In this document: in pieces, positions 1 through 8,674 of the stretch
Layout: each line of letters begins with the position of its first letter
How positions within the stretch are numbered: the first letter of the stretch is position 1
Source: Oscillospiraceae bacterium
Lineage (GTDB): Bacteria > Bacillota_A > Clostridia > Oscillospirales > WRJC01
Direction: 5' to 3'
Assembly: GCA_009785015.1 (NCBI GenBank)
Contig: WQXD01000043.1
Coordinates: forward strand, 1 to 18,974
DNA length: 18,974 bases
Made by a program: the position numbers and the translations under genes
Notes under the pieces: generated by a model
The model's input: only the letters and a program-made list of their open reading frames with translations
Told to the model about the DNA's origin: nothing
Database searches by the model: none

Positions 1-1420
1 CCGCCACTTTGATTTCGAGCCCGCCGAGTTTGTACGAGGCTTTCTTTATGCCCTCGATGCCGCGGACCTCGTCAAAGTCTATTTTTTCCAAAGGCTTTTT
101 TAATATCGTCTCCGCCGCGGTCCGGAGAGCGGCTTCCATGACCCCCCCGGTGGTCCCGAATATGAGGCCCGCGCCGGAACCGGTCGCTATCGGCGAATCG
201 AATTCCTCATCGGGCAGAGAGTGGAAGTCTATGCCCGCGCGCGTTATCATCCTGCCGAGTTCGCGCGTGGTGATCGCCACGTCCACATCCCTCGCCTCTT
301 CCCCGCCCGCCGCCTGACCTTCCCTTGTCAGCTCGAATTTTTTGGCGGTGCACGGTATCACGGAGACCACGCATATGTCCTTTGGGTCGAGCCCCTGTTT
401 TTGGGCGTAATAGGATTTGTATATCGCGCCGAACATCTGCTGGGGGGACTTGCAGCTCGAGAGGTTGTCGATGAATTCGGGGAAATAATGCTCGCAGTAT
501 TTTATCCAGCCGGGCGAGCAGGAGGTTATCAGCGGGAGCTTGCCTTTGTTTTGAATCCTCTCTATGAGCTCGTTGGCCTCTTCCATAATCGTCAGGTCGG
601 CGGTCATGTCCATGTCGTAGACCCCGTCAAAACCCATGCGCTTCAGCGCCGCGACCATTTTACCCTGGACGAACGAGCCGGGTTCCATTCCGAAACATTC
701 GCCCAAAGTGGCGCGGATCGAGGGAGCGGTGCATATGACCGTGTGTTTTTTGGGGTTTTCTATGGCCTCCCAGATTTTTTGGGTGTCGTCTTTTTCGTAC
801 AGGGCGCCTGTGGGGCAGGCCACTATGCACTGGCCGCAGGATATACAGGGCACATCCGCGAGGTTTAATTCAAAGGCGCAGCCTATGTGCGTCTCAAATC
901 CCCTGTCGTTGGCCCCGATTACCGATATATCCTGCAATTTGTTGCACGCGGCCACGCACCGTTTGCATTTTATGCACTTGTTGTTGTCCCTGACCAAAAA
1001 TATCGTCGAATGCTCCACCGGAAATTCGGTTCTTTCGCCTTTGAAATAATTTTCGTCGTCCACCGAAAAATCCTTGCACATCTTTTGCAGCTCGCAGTTC
1101 TGGTTCCTCACGCAGCTCAGGCAGTCCTTCTGGTGGTCGGACAAAATGAGCTCGAGGTTGATCTTTCTGGCTTTCTGGACTGCGAGCGTATTGGTCTTTA
1201 TTTCCATATTCTCGGATATGGGCTGCACGCAGGCGGCCACGAGCGACTTCGCGTTTTTGACCTCGACCAGACAGATCCGGCAGGACCCTATCGCGTTTAT
1301 ATCCTTCATGTAGCAGAGCGTGGGGACGTCGATGGACGCCGCTTTGCACGCCTCGAGTATCGTCAGGTCTTTTTTGACGCTGTATTCTTTTCCGTTTATT
1401 TTTATATTTATATTATCCAT
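1..1420 (-). CDS. hndD: HndD/HydA: catalytic subunit of NAD(P)-linked [FeFe] hydrogenase (3' end outside window)
   Basis: Catalytic subunit of a cytoplasmic multimeric [FeFe] hydrogenase that evolves or oxidises H2. About 473 codons are visible; the gene continues past the left edge. Domains in order: plant-type 2Fe-2S domain (C36, C47, C50, C64); His-ligated 4Fe-4S site (H96, C100, C103, C109); two 4Fe-4S clusters (C149/152/155/159 and C192/195/198/202); H-cluster domain from about residue 228. The L1 motif reads TSCSPGW (299-305), where TSCCPxW is usual. L2 reads IPCTAKKFE (355-363), with Ile for the usual Met. L3, with the last two cluster cysteines, lies beyond the edge. The ATG at 1420 follows an AGGAGG-like site about 14 nt upstream and lies 30 nt after hndC. 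The trimeric/tetrameric NAD-linked family is clear from the domains and partners. Activity cannot be judged without L3. Confidence 0.95.
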   Translation of the reverse strand, partial: MDNINIKINGKEYSVKKDLTILEACKAASIDVPTLCYMKDINAIGSCRICLVEVKNAKSLVAACVQPISENMEIKTNTLAVQKARKINLELILSDHQKDCLSCVRNQNCELQKMCKDFSVDDENYFKGERTEFPVEHSTIFLVRDNNKCIKCKRCVAACNKLQDISVIGANDRGFETHIGCAFELNLADVPCISCGQCIVACPTGALYEKDDTQKIWEAIENPKKHTVICTAPSIRATLGECFGMEPGSFVQGKMVAALKRMGFDGVYDMDMTADLTIMEEANELIERIQNKGKLPLITSCSPGWIKYCEHYFPEFIDNLSSCKSPQQMFGAIYKSYYAQKQGLDPKDICVVSVIPCTAKKFELTREGQAAGGEEARDVDVAITTRELGRMITRAGIDFHSLPDEEFDSPIATGSGAGLIFGTTGGVMEAALRTAAETILKKPLEKIDFDEVRGIEGIKKASYKLGGLEIKVA

Positions 1421-1450
1421 AGTGCTGTTTATATCCCTCCTAACAAAAAT

Positions 1451-3235
1451 TCACCTTTTTATTATAGCGTCAAATCTGCATTTCTTTTCGCAGGCGCCGC
1501 ATTTTATGCATTTTGACCGATCGATCGCGTGGGGTTTTTTGACCTCGCCGGAAATCGCCTGGGTGGGGCACACTTTCACGCACGCGGTGCAGCCCGAGCA
1601 TTTATCTTCGAGTATCGTGTATTGCAGCAAATTTTTGCATACGCCCGCAGCGCACTTTTTGTCCTTTATATGCTCTTCGTACTCATGCCGGAAATACCGC
1701 ATGGTGCTCAGTATCGGATTGGGCGCGGTCTGCCCCAGGGCGCACAGCGAGGAGACGTTTACATGTCTGCACAAATCCTCGAGTTTTTCCAAGTCGCCCG
1801 CTTCGCCGTTTCCCGAAGTGATTTTTTCGAGCATTTCGTATATGCGCTTGGTGCCTATCCGGCACGGCACGCATTTTCCGCAGGACTCGTCGACGGTAAA
1901 ATCCAAAAAATATCTGGCTATGTCCACCATGCAGGTGTCCTCATCCATGATGATGAGCCCGCCGGAGCCCATCATCGAGCCGATAGCGGTCAGATTTTCG
2001 TAATCGATCGGGGTGTCGATCAGGCTCGCGGGGATACATCCCCCCGAGGGGCCGCCCGTCTGGGCCGCCTTGAACTTTTTGCCGTTGGGAATCCCCCCGC
2101 CGATCTCTTCCACGATTTTGCGCAATGTGGTTCCCATCGGTATTTCCACAAGGCCCGTGTTTTCGATTTTTCCGCCCAGGGCGAACACTTTTGTGCCCTT
2201 GGAGTTCTGGGTCCCCACGGAGGAAAACCATTCGGCTCCGTTTAGTATGATCTGCGCGATATTGGCGTATGTCTCCACGTTGTTTAATACTGTGGGCTTT
2301 CCGAAAAGCCCCTTGACTGCGGGATAGGGCGGCCTTGGTTTCGGCTCCCCGCGGTTCCCTTCGAGCGAAGTGAGTAGCGCGGTTTCCTCCCCGCACACAA
2401 ACGCGCCCGCTCCGAGCCTTACGGTTATATCGAAATCAAATCCCGAGCCTAAGATATCCTCGCCCAGAAGGCCTAAGGTTTTCGCCTGGTTTATCGCGAT
2501 TTCAAGCCGTTTTACCGCCACCGGATATTCCGCTCTTATATATATGTAGCCTTCATTTGCCCCAATCGCGTATCCCGCTATCGCCATGGCTTCGAGCACC
2601 GCGTGGGGATCCCCCTCCAGCACCGACCTGTCCATAAACGCGCCGGGGTCGCCTTCGTCGGCGTTGCAGCACACATATTTTTTGTCCGAGACGGGCGCCG
2701 CGGCCAGCTCCCACTTTCTTCCCGTCGAGAACCCCGCGCCTCCCCTGCCCTTGAGCCCCGAATCCTTGACGCACTGAATCACCGACTCGGGCGTCATTTC
2801 ACCAAGCGCCTTGCCGAGCGCCTGATAACCGTCGTTTGCTATATATTCCTCTATGTCCTCGGGGTCGATGACCCCGCAGTTTCTGAGCGCTATCCTTTTC
2901 TGGTTCTTGTAAAAGGGGGTGTCGTTTATCGACAGTATCGAGCCGAGGGCGTCCTTGTCATAGATAAGGCGCTTTACCGGTTTGCCCTTTATGAGGTGCT
3001 CCCGGACGATTTCGTCGGCGTCTTCCGCGGTGAGTTTCGCATATGTCACGGCGCCGGGGTATACCGTCATCACCGGTCCGACGGAACACAGCCCGTGGCA
3101 GCCGGTCGCGACCACTTTTATTTCGTCTTCGAACCCATACCGTTTTATGGATTCCTCAATTGCCGAGGTGACTTCTCTGCAGCCGGAAGCGGTGCACCCC
3201 GTCCCCTGGCAAATCAATACATGAGAACGTATCAT
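1451..3235 (-). CDS. hndC: HndC/HydB: NuoF-like flavoprotein subunit of the hydrogenase
   Basis: FMN- and NAD(P)-binding subunit, the site of NADH chemistry and, in the bifurcating members of the family, of electron bifurcation. About 594 residues. Order: N-terminal thioredoxin-like 2Fe-2S domain (C9, C14 or C19; C46, C50); NuoF-type FMN/NADH core with GRGGAGFSTGRKWE (163-176), NADEGDPGAFMDR (191-203) and GAGAFVCGEETAL (275-287); 4Fe-4S site C452/C455/C458 plus C498; C-terminal 2x[4Fe-4S] ferredoxin domain (C546/549/552/556 and C576/579/582/586). Length and layout match HydB/HndC. The start is taken as the ATG at 3235, 10 nt after GGAGG; an in-frame TTG at 3238 with 7 nt spacing is also possible. 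The stop is TGA at 1451-1453, just before hndD. Confidence 0.96.
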   Translation of the reverse strand: MIRSHVLICQGTGCTASGCREVTSAIEESIKRYGFEDEIKVVATGCHGLCSVGPVMTVYPGAVTYAKLTAEDADEIVREHLIKGKPVKRLIYDKDALGSILSINDTPFYKNQKRIALRNCGVIDPEDIEEYIANDGYQALGKALGEMTPESVIQCVKDSGLKGRGGAGFSTGRKWELAAAPVSDKKYVCCNADEGDPGAFMDRSVLEGDPHAVLEAMAIAGYAIGANEGYIYIRAEYPVAVKRLEIAINQAKTLGLLGEDILGSGFDFDITVRLGAGAFVCGEETALLTSLEGNRGEPKPRPPYPAVKGLFGKPTVLNNVETYANIAQIILNGAEWFSSVGTQNSKGTKVFALGGKIENTGLVEIPMGTTLRKIVEEIGGGIPNGKKFKAAQTGGPSGGCIPASLIDTPIDYENLTAIGSMMGSGGLIIMDEDTCMVDIARYFLDFTVDESCGKCVPCRIGTKRIYEMLEKITSGNGEAGDLEKLEDLCRHVNVSSLCALGQTAPNPILSTMRYFRHEYEEHIKDKKCAAGVCKNLLQYTILEDKCSGCTACVKVCPTQAISGEVKKPHAIDRSKCIKCGACEKKCRFDAIIKR

Positions 3236-3262
3236 CAACTTTTAACCTCCAAGTATTTTTAT

Positions 3263-3640
3263 TTACTTCAAATTCGCGGTCGCCGCGCCTATTGTGTAAT
3301 CAATCGCCGTTTTGCCGCCGATTATATGGCTGTCTATTATTTCCCTCGCCTTGTTCGCGTCTACTTTGGCATAAGTGACTTTTTGTTTTCCGGGTTCAAA
3401 AACCTCTATTATGGGCTCGTATTCGCAAAGTCCGATGCAGCCCGCCTGCGCCAGTGTCACATTATCGAGTTTTTTTGCTTTTATCTCTTCCCCGAGGGCC
3501 TCCATTACGGATTTCGCCCCCGCCGCCATCCCGCATGTGGCCATCCCCACGACGATTTTGATGCCGCCTTTTTTTATCGCGAATTTGACTTTGGCGTTTT
3601 CCCTGAAAGCGTTGAGTTCCGCAGCGCTTTTTATTTTCAT
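3263..3640 (-). CDS. hndB: HndB: thioredoxin-like [2Fe-2S] ferredoxin subunit
   Basis: A 125-residue small iron-sulfur subunit with a thioredoxin-like ferredoxin fold, expected to relay electrons within the hydrogenase complex. The motif around GMATCGMAAGA (33-43) and the GCIGLCEYEP stretch (67-76) match the HndB subunit of Desulfovibrio-type NADP-reducing hydrogenases. Only three cysteines are present (C36, C68, C72), so a fourth cluster ligand is not obvious. The ATG at 3640 has AGGAGG 12 nt upstream. The gene sits 17 nt after hndA and 27 nt before the ATG of hndC. Its presence makes this the four-subunit HndABCD arrangement rather than the three-subunit HydABC one. Confidence 0.9.
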   Translation of the reverse strand: MKIKSAAELNAFRENAKVKFAIKKGGIKIVVGMATCGMAAGAKSVMEALGEEIKAKKLDNVTLAQAGCIGLCEYEPIIEVFEPGKQKVTYAKVDANKAREIIDSHIIGGKTAIDYTIGAATANLK

Positions 3641-3657
3641 TTTATCCGTTTGCCTCC

Positions 3658-4170
3658 TTATTTTGATTTTACGTTGTTTTTATACTTCGCCAATATCGCG
3701 TCGATTTCCTCGAGCTTGAGCCTGCCGTAGACGTCCTCGTTTATCGTCATCACCGGGGCGAGCCCGCAGGCCCCTATGCATCTGGTCGCCTCCAGCGAAT
3801 ATTTCCCGTCGCTTGAGGTTTCCCCGGATTTTACCCCCAGACTTTCCGATATCTTTTCGAGTATCGCCCCGTTGCCCTTGACGTAGCACGCCGTCCCGAG
3901 ACATACCGAAATCGCCGTTTCGCCTTTGGGGTTGAGCGAAAACTGCGAATAAAACGTCACCACGCCGTAGATTTCTTCCAAGCTGATCTCCATTCCGTCG
4001 GCGATCATCTTCTGGACTTCTATGGGCAGGTATCCGTAGATGTTCTGGGCTTTCTGCAAAACCGGCATGAGGGCCCCTTTGGTGTTTTTGTATTCGTCTA
4101 TGACCTGGGCGAGCATTGCTTCCTGTGTCTGCGTCCCGTGAAAACTCACAGTCGTCATTTTCTTTTTCAT
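3658..4170 (-). CDS. hndA: HndA/HydC: NuoE-like [2Fe-2S] subunit of the hydrogenase
   Basis: A 170-residue NuoE-family subunit, first gene of the hydrogenase operon. An N-terminal helical region is followed by a thioredoxin-like 2Fe-2S domain with ligands C90 and C95 (CLGTACYVKG) and C131 and C135 (CIGACGLAP), the normal CX4C...CX3C spacing. In NuoE-NuoF pairs this cluster sits next to the flavin site of the NuoF-like partner. The ATG at 4170 has GGAGG 7 nt upstream; an internal ATG four codons later is less well placed. The upstream 98 bp contain a Rex-type palindrome, so transcription is probably controlled by the NADH/NAD+ ratio. Confidence 0.95.
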   Translation of the reverse strand: MKKKMTTVSFHGTQTQEAMLAQVIDEYKNTKGALMPVLQKAQNIYGYLPIEVQKMIADGMEISLEEIYGVVTFYSQFSLNPKGETAISVCLGTACYVKGNGAILEKISESLGVKSGETSSDGKYSLEATRCIGACGLAPVMTINEDVYGRLKLEEIDAILAKYKNNVKSK

Positions 4171-4225
4171 TAACTTACCTCCGATATTTTATCAATAAAT
4201 AATTATATATAATTATACACCGATT

Positions 4226-4254
4226 ATGTTATTTGAATCTTATAGAATTGTTAA
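4226..4254 (-). promoter_or_regulatory. Candidate promoter of hndABCD
   Basis: On the minus strand, TTAACA (4254-4249) is followed after 17 nt by TAACAT (4231-4226). The -35-like hexamer would lie inside the Rex palindrome, consistent with repression by occlusion. Perfect TATAAT hexamers also occur closer to the gene (4217-4212 and 4207-4202), but neither has a good -35 at the right distance. The exact start of transcription cannot be fixed from sequence. Confidence 0.35.
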
Positions 4255-4265
4255 ATTTTTAACAA
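4248..4265. promoter_or_regulatory. Rex-type operator upstream of hndABCD
   Basis: TTGTTAAATTTTTAACAA is a perfect inverted repeat of the form TTGTTAA-N4-TTAACAA, the operator pattern established for the redox-sensing repressor Rex in clostridia. The symmetry extends imperfectly outward (AGAA...TTCT). It lies 78 nt upstream of the hndA start and 3 nt past the ftsK stop codon, the right place to control an NADH-consuming hydrogenase. It has no GC stem or T-run, so it is not a terminator. The rex gene itself is not in the window. Confidence 0.8.
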
Positions 4266-4268
4266 TTT

Positions 4269-6923
4269 CTATTCAAAATTTTCGCTGTTCATGGTCATCT
4301 CGATAAACTGCTGTTTTGTTATAAGAAGTTTTCGGGGTTTGGAGCCCTCAAAGGGCCCGACCATGCCCATTTTTTCCATCGTGTCCACGATTCTCGCCGC
4401 CCTGGCGTAGCCCAGCGAGAGCTTGGTCTGCAGCAGCGAAGTGGATATGCGCCCGTTGTCGAGCGCCACTTCGATTGCGGATTTCAGCATGGAATCCTTT
4501 CGAAATTCGTCGTCGGGGTCGATTTCGTCTTCTTTTTCCTTGATTTTGGCGCCTTTCGTGTTGGTTTTGGCGGCTTCCTGCTCGATTTCGTCCGCGATGC
4601 CCTCGTCATACTGGCCGTCCGACTGCGCCTTCCAGAAATCCACCACGCTCACGCGGTCGCCGTCGCTGATATATGCGCCCTGGACGCGTATGGGTTTGCT
4701 TCCCGTGGGAACATAGAGCATATCGCCCAGCCCTATCAGTTTTTCCGCCCCTCCCATGTTTATTATCGTTCTGGAATCCTGAGGGGCGACCACCGTAAAG
4801 GCTATCCTCGTGGGGATGTTGGCCTTGATTAAGCCCGTTATGACGTCCACCGAGGGCCTCTGCGTGCCCACGATCAGATGCAGCCCCGCCGCCCTCGCCT
4901 TCGCGGCGAGGCGGTTCACCGACTGTTCCACATCCGCGGGGGCGGTCAGCATCAGATCGGCGAGCTCGTCGATGATTATCACTATCTGCGGCAGCGGCTC
5001 CGAAAGCGGGTCGTCTTTTATCGACTCGTTGTACGACTTGAAATCCCGCACTTCCCTTTCCTCGATGAGTTTGTATCTGTTTTCCATTTCGTTCACCGCC
5101 CAGGACAGCGCCCCCGCCGCTTTTTTGGGGTCGCTCACCACCGGCACGAGCAAATGGGGTATCCCGTTATATATGTTCAGCTCCACTTTTTTGGGGTCGA
5201 CCATGATAAATTTCACTTCTTCGGGGGAAGCTTTATACAAAATACTGGTGATGATGGAATTTATGCAGACCGATTTGCCCATGTTGGTGGCCCCCGCGAT
5301 CAACAGGTGCGGCATTTTGGCGATATCCGAGTATATCGGCTTTCCGGCGACGTCCATTCCCAGCGCGATCGTTATTTTGCTCGCCGCGTTTGAAAACTGC
5401 GGCTCTTCGATAAGCGAGCGCAGATACACGATTTCGCGCACTTTGTTGGGCACTTCTATGCCTATGGCGGCTTTTCCCGGTATGGGGGCTTCTATGCGCA
5501 CTTCCGCTGCCAGGTTCAGCGAAATGTCATTTGCCAGATTGACGACCGAATTCACTTTGACCCCCGAATCCGGCGATATTTCGTATCTCGTTATCGAAGG
5601 CCCCCTGGAAAAGCCGTAAATCTTCGTTTTTACCCCGAAACTCGCGAGGGTTTCGATCAGCTTTTGCGCCGTGGTTTGCAGTTCCTCCTTTATATCCGAA
5701 TTCACTGTGCTCGTGTCTTTGTTCAGATAGGATATGGGCGGGAATTTGTACTCTTTTTTTAGGGGTTGGTCTTCTTTGTTTTCGGGGTCCGCGGACTCTT
5801 CGGCGTTTATCGTGTCGGGTTCGTCGTCTCTTTCCTGCGGCGCCGAATCCAAATTTTCCAATTCGCCCACTTCGAGATTTTCGGGAATTTCAAAATCGGC
5901 CGATTCCGGGGCGTTGCACTCTTCTTCGCCGCTTTTTTCGGCTTCGAATGGGAAATCTTCGAAATGTATCGGATTTTCGGCTTTTTCGGTCTTTTCGGCT
6001 TTTTTTGCATTCGCCGAATCTATTTTTTCCGTTTCCTCGGTGAAATTGCTGGCAAAGGGGTTATCCCCCATTTCAAAGCCGTTTTGCTTTGAGTTTTTTC
6101 CGGCTTTCCGCGAATTAACGAGATCGATGGGCACGTCGTCTTCAAAGGGTTTGAAAGCTCCGTGGGCAGGCGCGGGGGCAGTTGGACGCGCTGCGGTGTT
6201 TTTTTGCTGCGGGGGGGCTGCGGAGCGGGGGGGCCGGGTGAGCTTTTCCGTTTGGACCGGTCTATTCTCTTTATACTCTCCCACAAGCGCGATTACGCGC
6301 TTTGCAAGCCCCATGGGGGTATATCCGAACAAAAACGTGCAAAATACCGCCGAGAGGGGCACTGCAAATATCCAGGCGCCGATAGTGCCGACGCAGCGCC
6401 TCAGGGTTTCCGCCAGATACCCTCCGAAAACCCCGCCCCCCTTTGACATTTTGCCGCTGTCGAATATCTTGGAGAGGCTGTAGCCCGCTTCGGGGCTTTC
6501 TTTCCAGCCCAAATGGAACATCGAAGCGATTAAAATCAGGCAGATCGCGGAAAATATGAGCCTGTATTTGAAAAAACCGCTCTTTATGTCCCTTTTTAAA
6601 AATACCGCTATGCCCATCATCAAAATCGGAACCAATATCGAAACCGCCCCGAAAAGCCCGTAAAACATATTGCGGGTAAAAACCCCCACGCCTCCGACAC
6701 TCTCCGGGCCGCTGATGAAAAAGGCGGCGAGTATGTATATGGAAAGCGCGGTCAATATGTACGGCGCGATGTTTTGCGCGATTGAACCCGGCTCGGATTT
6801 TTCGCGGTTTTTCGCGGCGTTTGCCGCTTTGGGTTTGGTTTTTGTTTTTTTGCCCGCGGCCGCCGGTCTTTTTTGGGGCGGCCTTCCCCGGCCCGCCGCG
6901 CTCTTTTTTCTTTTTTGCTCCAT
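4269..6923 (-). CDS. ftsK: FtsK/SpoIIIE-family DNA translocase
   Basis: An 884-residue membrane-anchored motor that pumps chromosomal DNA through the closing division or sporulation septum. A basic N-terminal tail (1-48) precedes about four membrane segments (roughly 52-71, 86-108, 121-137, 179-200). A low-complexity Glu/Lys/Pro-rich linker spans about 215-395. The motor domain has Walker A GATNMGKS (544-551) and Walker B VIIIDELADLM (648-658). A C-terminal winged-helix gamma domain (about 812-875) would read the polar DNA sequences. The ATG at 6923 has AGGGG 7 nt upstream and follows uppP by 15 nt. FtsK and SpoIIIE functions cannot be told apart here. The Walker A middle residues (NM rather than GS) still fit GxxxxGKS. 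Confidence 0.95.
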   Translation of the reverse strand: MEQKRKKSAAGRGRPPQKRPAAAGKKTKTKPKAANAAKNREKSEPGSIAQNIAPYILTALSIYILAAFFISGPESVGGVGVFTRNMFYGLFGAVSILVPILMMGIAVFLKRDIKSGFFKYRLIFSAICLILIASMFHLGWKESPEAGYSLSKIFDSGKMSKGGGVFGGYLAETLRRCVGTIGAWIFAVPLSAVFCTFLFGYTPMGLAKRVIALVGEYKENRPVQTEKLTRPPRSAAPPQQKNTAARPTAPAPAHGAFKPFEDDVPIDLVNSRKAGKNSKQNGFEMGDNPFASNFTEETEKIDSANAKKAEKTEKAENPIHFEDFPFEAEKSGEEECNAPESADFEIPENLEVGELENLDSAPQERDDEPDTINAEESADPENKEDQPLKKEYKFPPISYLNKDTSTVNSDIKEELQTTAQKLIETLASFGVKTKIYGFSRGPSITRYEISPDSGVKVNSVVNLANDISLNLAAEVRIEAPIPGKAAIGIEVPNKVREIVYLRSLIEEPQFSNAASKITIALGMDVAGKPIYSDIAKMPHLLIAGATNMGKSVCINSIITSILYKASPEEVKFIMVDPKKVELNIYNGIPHLLVPVVSDPKKAAGALSWAVNEMENRYKLIEEREVRDFKSYNESIKDDPLSEPLPQIVIIIDELADLMLTAPADVEQSVNRLAAKARAAGLHLIVGTQRPSVDVITGLIKANIPTRIAFTVVAPQDSRTIINMGGAEKLIGLGDMLYVPTGSKPIRVQGAYISDGDRVSVVDFWKAQSDGQYDEGIADEIEQEAAKTNTKGAKIKEKEDEIDPDDEFRKDSMLKSAIEVALDNGRISTSLLQTKLSLGYARAARIVDTMEKMGMVGPFEGSKPRKLLITKQQFIEMTMNSENFE

Positions 6924-6938
6924 TTTATTTCCCCTTTT

Positions 6939-7769
6939 TTATCCGAAAATCAACGCGAGAAGTCCCGCCGCGAAACAGTATACGGAAAACACCATGAAAT
7001 TTTTTTTGCGGACTATTATATTTATGAGCACAATCGCGGCCAGCGCCGCAAAAAACGCGAAAACGAAACCGATCAAACATGAGGCGACTGCAAAACCCGT
7101 TACATCCGGGCTCGATTTCGCGAAGTCCGCGAATTTGAACACGCTCGCCCCCAGTATCGCCGGAATCGACATGATAAATGAGAATTTTACCGCGAACTGG
7201 CGGTTGAAATTGTTCAGCAGCCCGCCCGTTATCGTGGAACCGGATCTCGATATCCCCGGTACGACCGCGATGAGCTGGCATAAACCGACAAACAGCGCGT
7301 TTTTCGGGAGCGCGGTTTTTTCGTTTACATCGCCTGCGGTTATCATATCCGAGAAGAACAGTATCACCGAGTTTATCAACAGAAAAACGCCTATGATCTT
7401 CGTGTAACCCGATAAAACCTCTATCTGTTTGTCCAGAATTGCCCCGGGCACGAGCGGAATGGTGGCCACAAGCAAAAGCAAAACAAGCCGTTCGCCGGAA
7501 GGGGCGGTTTTATATTTGAATTTTCCCTTGAAAACTTTTCCCATCAGGGCAAAAAAACCGAAAAACATGTTTTTTATATCTTTGAAATACACGATGAAAA
7601 CCGCGGCGAGAGAGCCGAGGTGCAAAATGAGGGTGAACAGTATCGCGTCGTCGAATTCCAATCCGAATATGTTTTTGAGTATGGCCAGATGCCCCGAGCT
7701 CGAAACCGGCAAAAATTCCGTAAGGCCCTGGACTATTCCGTAAAACGCGCATTTTATCAATTCCAGCAT
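6939..7769 (-). CDS. uppP: Undecaprenyl-diphosphatase UppP/BacA
   Basis: A 276-residue integral membrane enzyme that removes a phosphate from undecaprenyl diphosphate, recycling the lipid carrier for peptidoglycan and other wall polymers; extra copies confer bacitracin resistance. The two family signatures are intact: QGLTEFLPVSSSGHL (14-28, with E18 and H27) and PGISRSGST (171-179, with R175). The rest is mostly hydrophobic helices. The ATG at 7769 has GGGAG 6 nt upstream. It lies 29 nt downstream of rsmA and 15 nt upstream of ftsK, so all three are probably cotranscribed. Confidence 0.95.
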   Translation of the reverse strand: MLELIKCAFYGIVQGLTEFLPVSSSGHLAILKNIFGLEFDDAILFTLILHLGSLAAVFIVYFKDIKNMFFGFFALMGKVFKGKFKYKTAPSGERLVLLLLVATIPLVPGAILDKQIEVLSGYTKIIGVFLLINSVILFFSDMITAGDVNEKTALPKNALFVGLCQLIAVVPGISRSGSTITGGLLNNFNRQFAVKFSFIMSIPAILGASVFKFADFAKSSPDVTGFAVASCLIGFVFAFFAALAAIVLINIIVRKKNFMVFSVYCFAAGLLALIFG

Positions 7770-7798
7770 AAAAAACTCCCAAATAATATAATAATATT

Positions 7799-8668
7799 TT
7801 AAATTTTATCCAAATCAAAGATCAGATCCGATATATCCGAAAACGCCTTTATATCCAGCTGCTCGCCGCGTATATCTTTGTTCCCGGTTACCGCCGCCAC
7901 AATTTCCGAAACTTTTCCCTTATCGAGCCCTAAGTCCGAAGACAGCGCGTTCGCCAGAGTTTTCCGCCGCTTTCCGAATGCCGCCTCTATAACCTTGTAC
8001 ATCAGCGCCTCGTCTTTCGGGAGAGCGGCAGCCTTTTTGTGAGGGGTTATGTTCACCACCGACGAGAGCACTTTCGGGCAGGGATAAAAATTCGACTTCG
8101 CCACGTCGAACATCTTTTTCGCCGTTCCGTAATAGCAGACAGCCGCCGCTGTCGCGTTATATCGCTCGCTGCCCGGATCGGAACACAGTTTATCCGCCGC
8201 TTCCCTTTGGACCATTGCGGTTATATTGTCCGGTTTTGCCCCGCTTTTCACCAATTTCATGACGATGGGGGTGGTGATGTAATAGGGCAGGTTCCCGCAG
8301 ATATTGACTTTTGCGCAGCCTTGAAATTCGTTTTTGATCAATTCGTCCAGATCCGTTTTCAATATGTCCCCGAATATGATTTTCAAATTGTCAAATTCCC
8401 CAAGCGTTTCCCCCAGCACGGCTTCAAAGCCCCTGTCAATTTCGATTGCGACTACTTTTTTGTACAAAGCGCAAAGTTCCGAAGTCAGCGCCCCGGCTCC
8501 CGGGCCTATTTCTATGGCGCCGCAGCTTTGGCCCTCATATCCGCCGAGGCTTATTCCGGCGGTCTTTTTTGATATTTCCGTGTTGGTCAAAAAATTCTGG
8601 CCCAAGGATTTTATCGGATTTTTATTATATTTTTCAAGAATTTTTTTTATTTGTCTTAAATTTGACAT
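7799..8668 (-). CDS. rsmA: 16S rRNA (adenine-N6,N6)-dimethyltransferase RsmA/KsgA
   Basis: A 289-residue methyltransferase that dimethylates the two adjacent adenines near the 3' end of 16S rRNA during small-subunit maturation, using S-adenosylmethionine. Visible motifs are SLGQNFLTN (21-29), the SAM-binding EIGPGAGALT (53-62), an acidic strand end around E76/D78, and the catalytic NLPYYITTPI (126-135). The C-terminal domain carries FGKRRKTL (231-238), typical of the family. The ATG at 8668 gives the expected N-terminus, but I see no Shine-Dalgarno sequence in the 25 nt upstream, which is unusual here. It is the first gene of the rsmA-uppP-ftsK run and is divergent from the Mur ligase gene. 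Confidence 0.95.
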   Translation of the reverse strand: MSNLRQIKKILEKYNKNPIKSLGQNFLTNTEISKKTAGISLGGYEGQSCGAIEIGPGAGALTSELCALYKKVVAIEIDRGFEAVLGETLGEFDNLKIIFGDILKTDLDELIKNEFQGCAKVNICGNLPYYITTPIVMKLVKSGAKPDNITAMVQREAADKLCSDPGSERYNATAAAVCYYGTAKKMFDVAKSNFYPCPKVLSSVVNITPHKKAAALPKDEALMYKVIEAAFGKRRKTLANALSSDLGLDKGKVSEIVAAVTGNKDIRGEQLDIKAFSDISDLIFDLDKI

Positions 8669-8674
8669 ATTTTT

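Noticed and set aside
2603..3730. A 375-codon plus-strand open frame opposite hndC and hndB
   Set aside because: It lies opposite strongly conserved iron-sulfur proteins, has no recognisable motif or plausible start, and reads as a codon-bias shadow.
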